From the NCBI GenBank assembly GCA_049841135.1, contig JASGHK010000001.1:372001-436000 (forward strand): a stretch of 64,000 bases of DNA, read 5' to 3'. Within the stretch, counting starts at the first letter, position 1. Each line of letters starts with the position of its first letter. The notes beneath the pieces were generated by a model. It did not search any database and was not told the origin of the DNA. It was given only the letters and a program-made list of their open reading frames with translations. Of the stretch, positions 37,346-47,129 are shown in pieces. The position numbers and the translations under genes were made by a program. Source of the stretch: JACRCT01 sp049841135. Lineage in GTDB: Bacteria > Myxococcota > Myxococcia > Myxococcales > UBA5297.

Positions 37346-37384
37346 AAAAAAACCCGCGGCCACCCCGGATTCAGGGCGGCCGCG
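37346..37384 (-). terminator. Intrinsic terminator in the greA leader (attenuator)
   Basis: Ten paired positions with one mismatch (arms 37355-37365 and 37374-37384), eight-base loop, then seven Ts on the minus strand (37346-37352), directly upstream of the greA ribosome-binding site. No other minus-strand gene lies upstream, because the next gene is divergent; so this terminator acts on the greA transcript itself. Confidence 0.65.
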
Positions 37385-37393
37385 CGAGTCGCC

Positions 37394-37423
37394 ACCGTAG
37401 CCAGCCCCCGCATCGGCTGTCAA
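37394..37423 (-). promoter_or_regulatory. Promoter of greA
   Basis: Perfect TTGACA (37418-37423) and TACGGT (37394-37399) 18 bases apart on the minus strand. The expected start of transcription is next to the leader hairpin, giving a terminated RNA of about 40 bases. Confidence 0.45.
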
Positions 37424-37549
37424 CCTCTATTCCCCTCGCCTCCTCGACCGGACCTCGCCGAGCGTGCGGCCGAAGACCGGCCTCGATACACCTCTCGAAT
37501 TGAAGTAGCCTCTGGACGCTTCGCACGGCCGACCTGCCCGAGGGAACCG

Positions 37550-38224
37550 ATGACTTCTCGCACCTTTGCCCTTCGTCTCCTCGCTCTTGCGCTAACGCTC
37601 GGTTTCGCCGCCTGCCTCAAGGGCGAGAAGGTCGTCACGCCGCCCGACAAGTGCTCGTGCACCGGCGTGTACTGCCTCAACGGCAACGTCAACAAGCGCA
37701 GCCCCGCCCCGGACAACGGCGAGGGCGACGACCCGTGCCTGCACTGCCAGACCACGACGATGGGCGTCTGCGTCGACGGCTGCGGCGAGCAGTCGGACTT
37801 CGACGTCGAGGGCTGCGCGGTCGCCTACGCCTGCAAGAGCTGGAAGCGCGTCGCCCCTGGCGCCGCCTGCGCCATCGACCGCGACTGCGAGCCGGGGAAG
37901 ACGGCCGAGGGCAACCCCACCAACAACCTCGCCTGCCGCAGCAACGTCTGCACCGACCTCGGCGCCGACAAGTTCAAGTCCGTCGTCGGCACGCCCTGCA
38001 CCACCAAGACCTTCGGCGCCTCCGCCTACTGTGATGGGCGGGCGTGCCTGGGGCAGGACGAATACTCGAAGACCTACACCTGCTCCGCGGCCCGCTGCAT
38101 CGACAGCGCCGACTGCCCCTCGGGCTGGCACTGCGGCTGCGCCGAGGAGTACGTCACCGGCGGCATCAAGGGCTGGCGCTGGTGCCTGCCGGACGTGCCG
38201 GCGACCGCCGACGCCGGGCTGTAG
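37550..38224 (+). CDS. Cysteine-rich lipoprotein
   Basis: A 224-residue lipoprotein with lipobox FAACL at about residue 20-24, then about 24 cysteines in patterns such as DKCSCTGVYCLNG, CLHCQTTTMGVCVDGCG, AACAIDRDCEPG and CIDSADCPSGWHCGC. It ends in a short acidic tail. The function is unknown; cysteine spacing suggests several small disulphide-bonded modules, and it may be on the outer surface. Divergent from greA; a bidirectional terminator hairpin follows it. Confidence 0.7.
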   Translation: MTSRTFALRLLALALTLGFAACLKGEKVVTPPDKCSCTGVYCLNGNVNKRSPAPDNGEGDDPCLHCQTTTMGVCVDGCGEQSDFDVEGCAVAYACKSWKRVAPGAACAIDRDCEPGKTAEGNPTNNLACRSNVCTDLGADKFKSVVGTPCTTKTFGASAYCDGRACLGQDEYSKTYTCSAARCIDSADCPSGWHCGCAEEYVTGGIKGWRWCLPDVPATADAGL

Positions 38225-38252
38225 CGCTCACGGCGAGCCCAAGGCTCTGACA

Positions 38253-38302
38253 AACGACATCGCGGCGCGAAGGCCTGCTTCAGGCCCCGCGCCGCGGTCG
38301 TT
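38253..38302 (+). terminator. Large hairpin between convergent genes
   Basis: Arms AACGAC plus CGCGGCGCG pair with CGCGCCGCG plus GTCGTT, with an inner GGCCT/AGGCC stem. Followed by TTT on the plus strand and AAA-side Ts on the minus strand, it can serve both convergent genes. Confidence 0.6.
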
Positions 38303-38325
38303 TCCGGTCGCTTCTCTGCGCTTGC

Positions 38326-38673
38326 TCAGAACTCTTCGGGGTTGAAGCCGCCGTGCGAGAAGCCGAACGGGCTCTGCGCGCCTTCCACCTTGAGCCCCTT
38401 CACCTCGGGGACGCGCTCTTTCAGGTAGTTCTCCACGCCGAACGAGAGCGTGATGGACGCCGACGGGCAGCCTTGGCAGGCGCCGACCAGGCGCACGCGG
38501 GCCCGCAGGTCGGGCGTCATCCCCAGAAACTCGATGTCGCCCCCGTCGGCCTGCAGCGCCGGACGAACCTCGTCGATCGCCTGCTGCACCTTGGGGAGCA
38601 GCGCCATTGCCTCGGGGGTCAGGCCCTCGTCCGCCGGATTCTCAGTGGAGCCCTTGCCGTTGTCGTCTGCCAT
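38326..38673 (-). CDS. NFU-type iron-sulphur scaffold protein
   Basis: A 115-residue protein with a NifU C-terminal (NFU) domain: VQQAIDEVRPALQADGGDIEFL and GACQGCPSASITLSFGVENYL, with the CxxC pair that holds a transferable Fe-S cluster. The C-terminal tail ends in PFGFSHGGFNPEEF. The start at 38673 is chosen because the upstream frame looks non-coding. No other Fe-S assembly genes are adjacent. Confidence 0.88.
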   Translation of the reverse strand: MADDNGKGSTENPADEGLTPEAMALLPKVQQAIDEVRPALQADGGDIEFLGMTPDLRARVRLVGACQGCPSASITLSFGVENYLKERVPEVKGLKVEGAQSPFGFSHGGFNPEEF

Positions 38674-38827
38674 CGATGCGCCTCCATGCGCCGAGGCCTC
38701 GAGAGAGCCGCTGTCGCCTCGAGGCGGGCCGACAGCATAACGGAAATCGAGGCCGAAGGCTTCGCCTTGACCCCGCCTGAACGGGACGCCTAGCATCCGG
38801 GCTCTTCCGAAAGCCCCCGAGGTCGCG

Positions 38828-39604
38828 ATGCGTCTCTCCACTGTGCTGGCTGCGCTGCTCCTGAGCGTCTGCGCGGCGTCCGCCTGGGGCCAAGGCGAGC
38901 CGGCCGCCGCCGATCCAGCTCCTGCCGCGGCGCCCGCCCCTCAAGCGGCCCCCGCCCCGAAGGCCGCTGAACCGGCGCCAGCTCCCAAGCAGGAGGCTCC
39001 TGCCCCGGCCGCCGCCCCAGTTCCGGCCGCCCCGGCCGCACCTGTCCCCGCTCAGCCCAAGGCCGCACCACCGGCCGCCGCTCCGGCGCCAGCTCCCAAG
39101 GCCGCGCCGGGAGTCGCTCCGGCGCCAGCGTCAGTCCCTGCTCCCAAGGCCGCGCCGGCAGTCGCCCCGGCCGCAGCAGCTCCCGTCCCCGCCCCGGCGC
39201 CTGCCCCGGCGGCGGCCGCGCCCAAGAAGCCGGTCGACGAGGACCTGTCGATTGCGTCCGAGCGCCTGCTCAACGCGCTGCTGGGGCGCGACCTCGAGAA
39301 CCTGATGGTGTTCTGCCACGCCCCCTTCTTCTTCGAGGGCAAGCAAGCCAACTCCGAAGGGGAGATCCGCAAGCGCTGGGAGACCGAGCTCGCTTCCGAG
39401 CAGCTCGAGCACCTGCCCCTGGTCGGCGTCGAGTACTTCACCTTCGACGAGATGGTGGCCCGCTACGGCAAGCCTCCGGAGAAGCTCAACGCCTGGCCGC
39501 TCCGCTCGGGGACCATCGCCGTCGGAAACCTCGGCGGTCACGCGGTCATCGTGCTCTGGCGCAAGGGCGCCCGCGGCTGGGAGGCCCTGGGCTTCCACGA
39601 CTGA
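38828..39604 (+). CDS. Secreted protein with long Ala/Pro linker
   Basis: A 258-residue protein: signal peptide (RLSTVLAALLLSVCAASAWG), then about 110 residues of Ala/Pro/Lys repeats, then a folded C-terminal domain of about 120 residues (SIASERLLNALLGRDLENLM, FCHAPFFFEGKQANSEGEI, GTIAVGNLGGHAVIVLWRKG). The last part resembles small NTF2-like periplasmic folds, but this is a guess. The Ala/Pro stretch would span the periplasm. Confidence 0.65.
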   Translation: MRLSTVLAALLLSVCAASAWGQGEPAAADPAPAAAPAPQAAPAPKAAEPAPAPKQEAPAPAAAPVPAAPAAPVPAQPKAAPPAAAPAPAPKAAPGVAPAPASVPAPKAAPAVAPAAAAPVPAPAPAPAAAAPKKPVDEDLSIASERLLNALLGRDLENLMVFCHAPFFFEGKQANSEGEIRKRWETELASEQLEHLPLVGVEYFTFDEMVARYGKPPEKLNAWPLRSGTIAVGNLGGHAVIVLWRKGARGWEALGFHD

Positions 39605-39635
39605 GGGCTGGGCTGCTCCGGGCCTACTGACAGCG

Positions 39636-40136
39636 TCAGGGCTTGGCGAAGCGCTCCTTGAGCTTGGCCAGCACGTTGGGCGGGACCAGGCTCGACACGT
39701 CGCCGCCCAGGGCTGCGACCTCGCGGACGATCTGCGAGGAGACGTAGAAGTAGTCCTCGCCGGTCATGACGAACACCGTCTCGATCTCGGAGTCGAGCGT
39801 GCGGTTCATGTTCGCCATCTGGAACTCGTACTCGAAGTCGGAGACCGCGCGCAGGCCGCGCAGGATGAGCTTCACCTTCCGGCTGCGGGCGTAGTTGACC
39901 AGGAGCCCTTCGAAGGAGTCGATCTCCACGCGCGGGTCGTTGTTGATCGCCTCGCGGATGAGCGTCTTGCGCTCCTCGACCGAGAAGAGCGGCTGCTTCT
40001 TGGGGTTGTGCGCGACGGCCACGACGAGCCGGTCGAACATGCTCAGCGCACGGTGGATGAGCGACAGGTGCCCGTTGGTCAGCGGGTCGAACGAGCCAGG
40101 GTAGATGACCGCGTGCGCGACGTTGGGTGCGTTCAT
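39636..40136 (-). CDS. coaD: Phosphopantetheine adenylyltransferase
   Basis: A 166-residue enzyme that makes dephospho-CoA from phosphopantetheine and ATP, the fourth step of CoA synthesis. Signatures: YPGSFDPLTNGHLSLIHRA (nucleotide-binding TxGH), KKQPLFSVEERKTLIREA, LILRGLRAVSDFEYEFQMA and SSQIVREVAALGGDVS. Start at ATG 40136. It follows rsmD by 34 bases on the same strand, a pairing common in bacteria. Confidence 0.95.
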   Translation of the reverse strand: MNAPNVAHAVIYPGSFDPLTNGHLSLIHRALSMFDRLVVAVAHNPKKQPLFSVEERKTLIREAINNDPRVEIDSFEGLLVNYARSRKVKLILRGLRAVSDFEYEFQMANMNRTLDSEIETVFVMTGEDYFYVSSQIVREVAALGGDVSSLVPPNVLAKLKERFAKP

Positions 40137-40170
40137 GGCGCGCGCATCGTCCCGTGCGCCCGCTGGCTCG

Positions 40171-40734
40171 TCAAGGAACCTGCGGTGCGCGCTGGTAGAA
40201 GCTGACGCTGGTGTCCCCGAAGCGACGCGTGTCGGTGCGCACCAGCCCCTGGTGCGCTTCGGGCGCGTCCGCGCGCCGGTCGTGCTCGACCACCAGCGTG
40301 CCGCCCTCCTTGAGGACGCCGCTCTCGGCCACCAGCGACGCCACCTGGGCCGGCGTCTGCGCCGCGTAGGGCGGGTCGGCGAAGACCAGGTCGAAGGGAC
40401 CCAGCTCGCGGGCCCGGGCGAGCGTCTTCTCGTCCACCGGCGCCGAGAGGAGCTGGACCTTGTCACCCAGGCCCAGATCGTCGGCGTTCTCGCGGCACAG
40501 CTTCTGGGCCTCGCGCCCGCTGTCGACCAGCACCGCCCGAACCGCTCCCCGCGAGAGGGCCTCCAGGGCGAGCGCGCCGGTGCCGGCGAACAGGTCCAGC
40601 ACCACCTGCCCTTCCAGCCACTGCCCCAGGATGTTGAAGACCGACTCGCGGACCCGGTCGGCGGTGGGCCGCAGGCCCGGCCCCTTCGGCCCCTTGAGCG
40701 TCCTGCCCTTCGCGATGCCAGCGACGATGCGCAT
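40171..40734 (-). CDS. rsmD: 16S rRNA (guanine-N2)-methyltransferase RsmD
   Basis: A 187-residue SAM-dependent enzyme that methylates G966 of 16S rRNA. Motifs: MRIVAGIAKGRTLKGPKG, RPTADRVRESVFNILG, VLDLFAGTGALALEALSRGA and the catalytic FADPPY. It is seven bases after the upstream gene's stop and 34 before coaD, so all three are probably co-transcribed. Confidence 0.94.
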   Translation of the reverse strand: MRIVAGIAKGRTLKGPKGPGLRPTADRVRESVFNILGQWLEGQVVLDLFAGTGALALEALSRGAVRAVLVDSGREAQKLCRENADDLGLGDKVQLLSAPVDEKTLARARELGPFDLVFADPPYAAQTPAQVASLVAESGVLKEGGTLVVEHDRRADAPEAHQGLVRTDTRRFGDTSVSFYQRAPQVP

Positions 40735-40741
40735 GGGGTGC

Positions 40742-41725
40742 CTAATCCTTCATCTGCTCGACGAGCGCATGGACTGCTGTGGGACCGGTCCCGGCGCAAC
40801 CCGTGCGCTCGAGCAGGTCCAGGGTCTCCCGGAAGGCCGTCTCCTCCATCCTCTGGCGGACCTCAGGCGCGGGCGGCGCGGCCTTGAGCGCCGCCGCGAT
40901 GGCCCCCGGGATGGACCAGCCTTCGGTGGCCTTCTGGCGCAGCGTGGACTCGACCGCCGCCGGCAGCACGTTCAGGGCGATGCGGGTCAGCCGGGTGCTC
41001 ACCGCCAGCCGCCGCGTGCCCAGGACCGGGGCCTTGTCGCCCGCGTCGACCAACCCCAGCCCCGCAGGCCGAAGCGCCTCGACCACGGCCGAGAGATCGG
41101 CGACGCCCTTGAGCGCGCTCGCGGGCAGCGTGACCAGGTCCACCTTGACGCCCTGGGCGCCGAACGACAGCGCCAGCTCCTGCAGTTCGTTGGGCCGGGT
41201 CTCCCGCGTGGCGACCTCGACCGACAGCTCGCGCTCGCGCAGCCCCATCGCCCCCTCGGCCACGACCGCGGCGGCCTCGGCCGGGTCGAGCCCGGTGACG
41301 TCCAGGCACGCCTCGGTGAAGCCCGCATCCACCATCCGGTAGACCGTGTTGCGCGCCGCGGCCGCCGACGCCTCGGACGCCTCGGCCACGCGGACGGGGC
41401 CGCCGCGCAGGAACCAGGGACCGGTGAAGCCCGCCGCCTGGGCCGCCTCGAGGATCTCGTCCACTGCGTCGTTCGGCCGCGGGCGCTCGCCGCGGGGCAG
41501 GTCCGGGAAGCTCACCCCCACCACGGCGTTGGCCTGCTTCGCGGCGCGGAAGACGCCCGCGGCGATGGGGCCGGCGACACACTCGCAGACCAACAGCGCC
41601 CGGCCAGGGAGCGCCCGGTGCAGGTCGCGAGGGTTGAGCAGGCACAGCTCGGTCCGCGCCAGCCTGGCGCTGACGCTGGAGGGACGAAGCTTGAGCACCT
41701 GCGCCATCGGGGACGGCGTGGCCAT
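40742..41725 (-). CDS. Hypothetical protein, possible barrel fold
   Basis: A 327-residue soluble protein rich in Ala, Leu and Val. Alternating strand/helix pattern, for example RALLVCECVAGPIAAGVFRA, NAVVGVSFPDLP, TGPWFLRGGPVRV and EACLDVTGLDPAEAAAVVAEG, could be a TIM-type barrel. No catalytic motif is recognised. A GGAG site precedes the ATG at 41725. It starts 15 bases after the CDF exporter gene and lies 7 bases before rsmD. Confidence 0.6.
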   Translation of the reverse strand: MATPSPMAQVLKLRPSSVSARLARTELCLLNPRDLHRALPGRALLVCECVAGPIAAGVFRAAKQANAVVGVSFPDLPRGERPRPNDAVDEILEAAQAAGFTGPWFLRGGPVRVAEASEASAAAARNTVYRMVDAGFTEACLDVTGLDPAEAAAVVAEGAMGLRERELSVEVATRETRPNELQELALSFGAQGVKVDLVTLPASALKGVADLSAVVEALRPAGLGLVDAGDKAPVLGTRRLAVSTRLTRIALNVLPAAVESTLRQKATEGWSIPGAIAAALKAAPPAPEVRQRMEETAFRETLDLLERTGCAGTGPTAVHALVEQMKD

Positions 41726-41740
41726 GCGGCCGCTCCAAGG

Positions 41741-42817
41741 TCAACGGGTGTGTTCCCGGTGGGCGAACGCCTCGCTCTCGATCTGCAGCGTGGCGTGGTC
41801 GATCCCGAACCGCTCGCGCAGCACCGTCCGCGCCGCCGTCAGCAGCTCGTCGCGGTCCTGCACGGTCGCGTTGCAGACCAGGTGCGCCGAGAGCGCGTGC
41901 AGGCTGTGCGAGATGGTCCAGACGTGCAGGTCGTGGACCTCGGCCACGCCCGCCACCGACTTCATCGCGCCGAACACCTCGACCAGGTCGATGTGCTCCG
42001 GGACCGCCTCGAGCAGCACGTGCACCGCCTGCCGGAGGAGGCTCACCGCCCCGAAGGCGATGATCAGCGCGATGGCGATGGAGAGGATCGGGTCGAGCAG
42101 CGTCCAGCCGGTGAAGAAGGCCACCGCGCCCGCGGCGATGACGCCCACCGAGCTGAGCGCGTCGCCCAGCACGTGCAGGAACGCGGCGCGCACGTTCATG
42201 TTCTTCGAGCGTGACAAGAGCGCCAGCCCCGCCAGGTTCACCGCCAGGCCCACCACCGCGACCACCAGCATCAGGCCCGCCTTGATGGGCTGGGGGCTCG
42301 TGATGCGCTGGTAGGCCTCCCAGCCGATGAGCAGCGCGATGCCGATGAGCGTCAGCCCGTTCACCAGCGCCGAGAGGATCTCCAGGCGGAAGAAGCCGTA
42401 GGTCCGCTTCAGGTCCGCCGGGCGGCCCGCGAACCACAAGGCCAGCGCCGCCAACAGGAGCGCCGCGGCGTCGGTCAGCATGTGGCCGGCGTCCGAGAGC
42501 AGCGCCAGCGAGCCCGAGGCCCAGCCGCCGATGGCCTCGAACACCATCATCGCCAGGGTCAGCACCAGCGTTCCCAGAAGCCGCCGCCGGTCCTTCTGGC
42601 GCTCGCCCCCTCGTCCCCGCCCGAGGTGCCCGTGGCCATGGACGTGACCGTGGTGGTCGTGTTCGGACTCGGCGGGTTCCATCTCCGAGCCTTCGCAGGG
42701 TCCTGGACCGTCGTGCGGCAGCTCGCCGCAATCGTGTTCATGGAGGTGCGCGGAACCACCCGGGATTTCGGGGGAGTCCGGCACTGGCGCCGCGGCCTTT
42801 TGCAGTCGGAACATCAA
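41741..42817 (-). CDS. Cation diffusion facilitator (CzcD/ZitB type)
   Basis: A 358-residue zinc or cobalt/zinc exporter. The N-terminal 70 residues are His/Asp/Glu-rich (HDHHGHVHGHGHLG). Six transmembrane helices follow, with the metal-site residues in SLALLSDAGHMLTDAAALLL (helix II) and FLHVLGDALSSVGVIAA (helix V). A cytoplasmic C-terminal domain begins near VPEHIDL with the HDLHVWTIS motif. It pumps divalent cations out in exchange for protons. The exact metal is not known. Confidence 0.92.
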   Translation of the reverse strand: MMFRLQKAAAPVPDSPEIPGGSAHLHEHDCGELPHDGPGPCEGSEMEPAESEHDHHGHVHGHGHLGRGRGGERQKDRRRLLGTLVLTLAMMVFEAIGGWASGSLALLSDAGHMLTDAAALLLAALALWFAGRPADLKRTYGFFRLEILSALVNGLTLIGIALLIGWEAYQRITSPQPIKAGLMLVVAVVGLAVNLAGLALLSRSKNMNVRAAFLHVLGDALSSVGVIAAGAVAFFTGWTLLDPILSIAIALIIAFGAVSLLRQAVHVLLEAVPEHIDLVEVFGAMKSVAGVAEVHDLHVWTISHSLHALSAHLVCNATVQDRDELLTAARTVLRERFGIDHATLQIESEAFAHREHTR

Positions 42818-42914
42818 CCCTTGCCTAGCCCCGGCGCCCGCCCCACGCCCGACGGCTTGTCTGTTGGCTCGAGAGGCCGGCTAGCCCTTGCCTGTCGAGC
42901 AACCCGATGTCCTA

Positions 42915-44544
<1,630 letters not shown>

Positions 44545-44614
44545 GTCTGCCGCCTGTAAGCCGTAGGGGCGACGATTCGGACGCACCCCGGCCACTCACA
44601 AGTCAAAGACTGCC

Positions 44615-44902
44615 ATGCGAACCCTCTACGCCATCGTTCTCGCCGCTGCCCTGCCCGGCTGCGGCATCAGCATCCAGGAGCTCGCCAGCGTCGTGCGCGA
44701 GGCGCGCGCCTGCACCGACGGCGACACCTGCGTCCTCGCGGGCGGCTCGCAGTGCACCTGCAACACCGCGGTCAATTCCACGAAGAAGAAGGACGTGGAC
44801 ATCGCCGTGGCCAGCGTCGACTGCGGCGGGGCCATGGTCGAGTGCGCCGAGTGCCTCGACCCGCAGTGCGTCCAGGGGATGTGCTCCTGCGCCAAGCGCT
44901 GA
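44615..44902 (+). CDS. Small Cys-rich lipoprotein, tandem family member 1
   Basis: A 95-residue lipoprotein with lipobox LPGCG and a Cys-rich domain whose core reads CTDGDTCVLAG...CTCNTAVN. Two paralogues and a fragment follow within 950 bases, all sharing C-x-x-G-D-(T/S)-C-V-x-A-G and a later VNxK segment. Function unknown; probably outer-membrane or surface anchored. Confidence 0.72.
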   Translation: MRTLYAIVLAAALPGCGISIQELASVVREARACTDGDTCVLAGGSQCTCNTAVNSTKKKDVDIAVASVDCGGAMVECAECLDPQCVQGMCSCAKR

Positions 44903-45028
44903 GGCCGTCGTCGACAAGTCCCTGGCTGCAAGCTCCTGGCAGCTCGCGGAGTCCGCCAGGCTTCCCAGACGCAACCGCTCGGAATCTCAGGCCTTCTCAC
45001 TGGCGCGGGAATTGATTGGGACGGCCCC

Positions 45029-45316
45029 ATGCGCCACCTCCCCGTCCTCGTCGCCCTCCTCGCCATCGCGCTGTCGTCCTGCACCGGCCGCACCCTGCAG
45101 CAGGTCGTTGAAGAGTCCACCGTCTGCGTGGACGGTGACACCTGCGTGATCGCAGGGCTGACACCGTGTGGCTGCGGCTACTCCGTCAACGCCAAGTCGG
45201 CCCAAGAGGTGAACGAGGCGGCTGCCCACGAGTCTTGCGACGGCAGGGCCCAGCCTATCTGCAGGAGCTGTACGCCGGAATGCTTCCCGTCCGAAGGCCT
45301 CTGCGGCTGCTTCTGA
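45029..45316 (+). CDS. Small Cys-rich lipoprotein, tandem family member 2
   Basis: A 95-residue lipoprotein with lipobox ALSSC and core CVDGDTCVIAGLTPCGCGYSVNAK, ending EGLCGCF. Closely similar to members 1 and 3. About 125 bases separate it from member 1 and 21 from member 3. Confidence 0.72.
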   Translation: MRHLPVLVALLAIALSSCTGRTLQQVVEESTVCVDGDTCVIAGLTPCGCGYSVNAKSAQEVNEAAAHESCDGRAQPICRSCTPECFPSEGLCGCF

Positions 45317-45337
45317 CCGAGAACTCAAGGATCTCTC

Positions 45338-45829
45338 ATGCGCTTTCCTTTGGTGCTGCTCGCCCTTCCGCTTGCCGTCTCCTGCACGAGCCAGAACCTC
45401 CATGCCCTCGCCGAGGAGTTCCGTCCCTGCGTCGAGGGCGACACCTGCGTCTATGCCGGACGGACTCACTGCGACTGCCCCTACTCCGTCAACGCCAAGC
45501 ATGCCGACGAGTTGAACGCGGCCGCATCCCAGGTGAATTGCGGCCGCATCGAGGTGGACTGCTTCGGCCAGACGTGGCCTCTGTGCATCGCCGAAGAGGG
45601 ACGCTGCGGCAGCCTTTCGGATTCTCATTCCCCCGGCTGCGCGGGCGTGCGGCGCGGGCGATTCCTGCGTCGTCGCCGGCAAGATTCCCTGCCAATGCGG
45701 CTTCGCCGTCAACGCCAACCACGCCGACGAAGTGAACGCGGCTGCGGCTCGCGTCGATTGCGGCAGGTACGAGAGCAGCTGCGTGTGGCCAGCGACCGCA
45801 CGCTGCAATGTGGACGGCGGCTACTGTGA
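45338..45829 (+). CDS. Small Cys-rich lipoprotein, member 3, altered C-terminus
   Basis: The first 95 residues are a normal family member with lipobox AVSC and core CVEGDTCVYAGRTHCDCPYSVNAK. After AEEGRCGS, where members 1 and 2 end within a few residues, the frame runs on for about 70 Arg-rich residues that look non-coding, because the DNA there encodes a fourth unit in another frame. Either a stop was lost or a frame break separates two fused units. Confidence 0.6.
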   Translation: MRFPLVLLALPLAVSCTSQNLHALAEEFRPCVEGDTCVYAGRTHCDCPYSVNAKHADELNAAASQVNCGRIEVDCFGQTWPLCIAEEGRCGSLSDSHSPGCAGVRRGRFLRRRRQDSLPMRLRRQRQPRRRSERGCGSRRLRQVREQLRVASDRTLQCGRRLL

Positions 45830-45839
45830 GCCGGAGTGA
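45636..45839 (+). pseudogene. Fourth Cys-rich unit without its own start
   Basis: In a different frame from member 3 the DNA reads AARACGAGDSCVVAGK, then CQCGFAVNANHADEVNAAAA, and ends CNVDGGYCEPE before TGA at 45837-45839. This is a clear family core, but the signal peptide and start codon are missing. It is either the second half of a two-unit protein after a frame break, or a 5'-deleted copy. Confidence 0.55.
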
Positions 45840-45845
45840 GCCGCG

Positions 45846-47127
45846 CTACTTCGGCGGGCAGGCGGTCTTGTCGCCCTTGGGCAGCAGGGCCTTCACCTTC
45901 TCGCAGGCGTCCTTGACGCCCTTGGCGTCCTTCTTCCCCTGCCGCGCCTTGGCCAGCTCCAGGAAGAGCGTCGCGTCCTTCTTGGCGTCCTCTTCCTCCG
46001 CCAGCACCAGCAGCAACCGCTCGGCGGTCTCGAAGGAGCCGATCTCCAACGCGTAGGAGGCGATCTCCCGGACCTCGAGCTTGGTCGTGTCCTCTTCCTT
46101 GGCGGCTGCAGCCAGCGCCTTGGGCTTCTGCGGCGCCTCAAGCGCCTTGGCGACGAGCTCCAGCGCCTTGTCCAGCTGCGCCTTGGCGCCGTCCTTCTTG
46201 CCGTCCTTGAAGTCGATGCGTCCGAGCGCCAGGTGGGGATAGGCGCGGTCCTTGAGAGCCAGCGACGCCTCGAACGCCGCCCTGGCGCCGGCCGTGTCGC
46301 CCTTCTTGAGCTTGAGCTCGCCGACGGTCTCCTGCGCCAGTGGATCCTTGGGGTCGAGCTTGGCCGCCTCCTGGTACGAGGCCAGCGCGCCGTCGAGATC
46401 GCCCGCGCGGATCTGCGCCTCGGCCAGCTCCGCGAAGATGCCCGGGTCGGGGTGCAGCTTGGCCGACTCCGAGAGCGGCGCCACCGCCTCCTTCCACTTC
46501 TCGCCGCGCGCGTACACCTCGCCCATCAGCTTGTAGTCCTTGGCCGCCCCGGAGGCGTCCATGGCGATGGCCTTCTTGAGCTCGGCGATGGCCTCGTCGT
46601 CCTTCTTGGCCTCGACCAGCCCGTCCGCCATGTCGCGAATGCCCGCGGGATCGTCCGGCTTGAGCTTCGACCACCTTGCGCAGCGGCTCGAGCGCCTCGT
46701 TCGCGCGCCCCGCGTTGAGCAGGCACCGCGCGCGGCGCTGCCAGCTCATCCGCTTGCCCGGCTCGAGCGCAACTGCGTCCTCGAACGCCTCGGCCGCCTC
46801 GCTGAACTTGCCCTGGGTCATCAGCGCGTCGCCCAGCGCGTGCCACGCCTTGGCGGCGGGCTTGAGCCGGAGCGAGGCGCGGAAGTGCTCGGCAGCCTTG
46901 GTGCTCTCGCCGGCGAGGAACGCCTCCTGGCCCGCGCGGTAGAGCGAGTCCGGGTCCATGGCGTCCAGGACGAACTGGGCGTTGCCGCCGTCGCCCAGGT
47001 CGGGGCGGACGAATCCGCCGTCGCCCAGCCGCAGCGGCGTCGCCGCCACCAGGGGCTCCGGCGCTGGCTCCTTGCAGCCCGGCAGGAGCGAGGCGGCGAG
47101 GAAGGAGGACAGCACGAGCCGACGCAT
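45846..47127 (-). CDS. TPR lipoprotein, frame broken once
   Basis: The repaired length is 426 residues. The lipobox is LLPGCK near residue 18; a short linker with GDGG repeats follows, then TPR units over most of the length (for example FSEAAEAFEDAVALEPGK and DGALASYQEAAKLDPKDP) and a Lys-rich C-terminus. The break is at 46666-46667: GAGCTC reads GAAGCTC on the coding strand; repair gives VVELKPDDPAGIRDMADGL. It is preceded by the PilZ response-regulator gene, with a gap of only two bases between them, so the two are likely co-transcribed. Confidence 0.75.
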
Positions 47128-47129
47128 GG

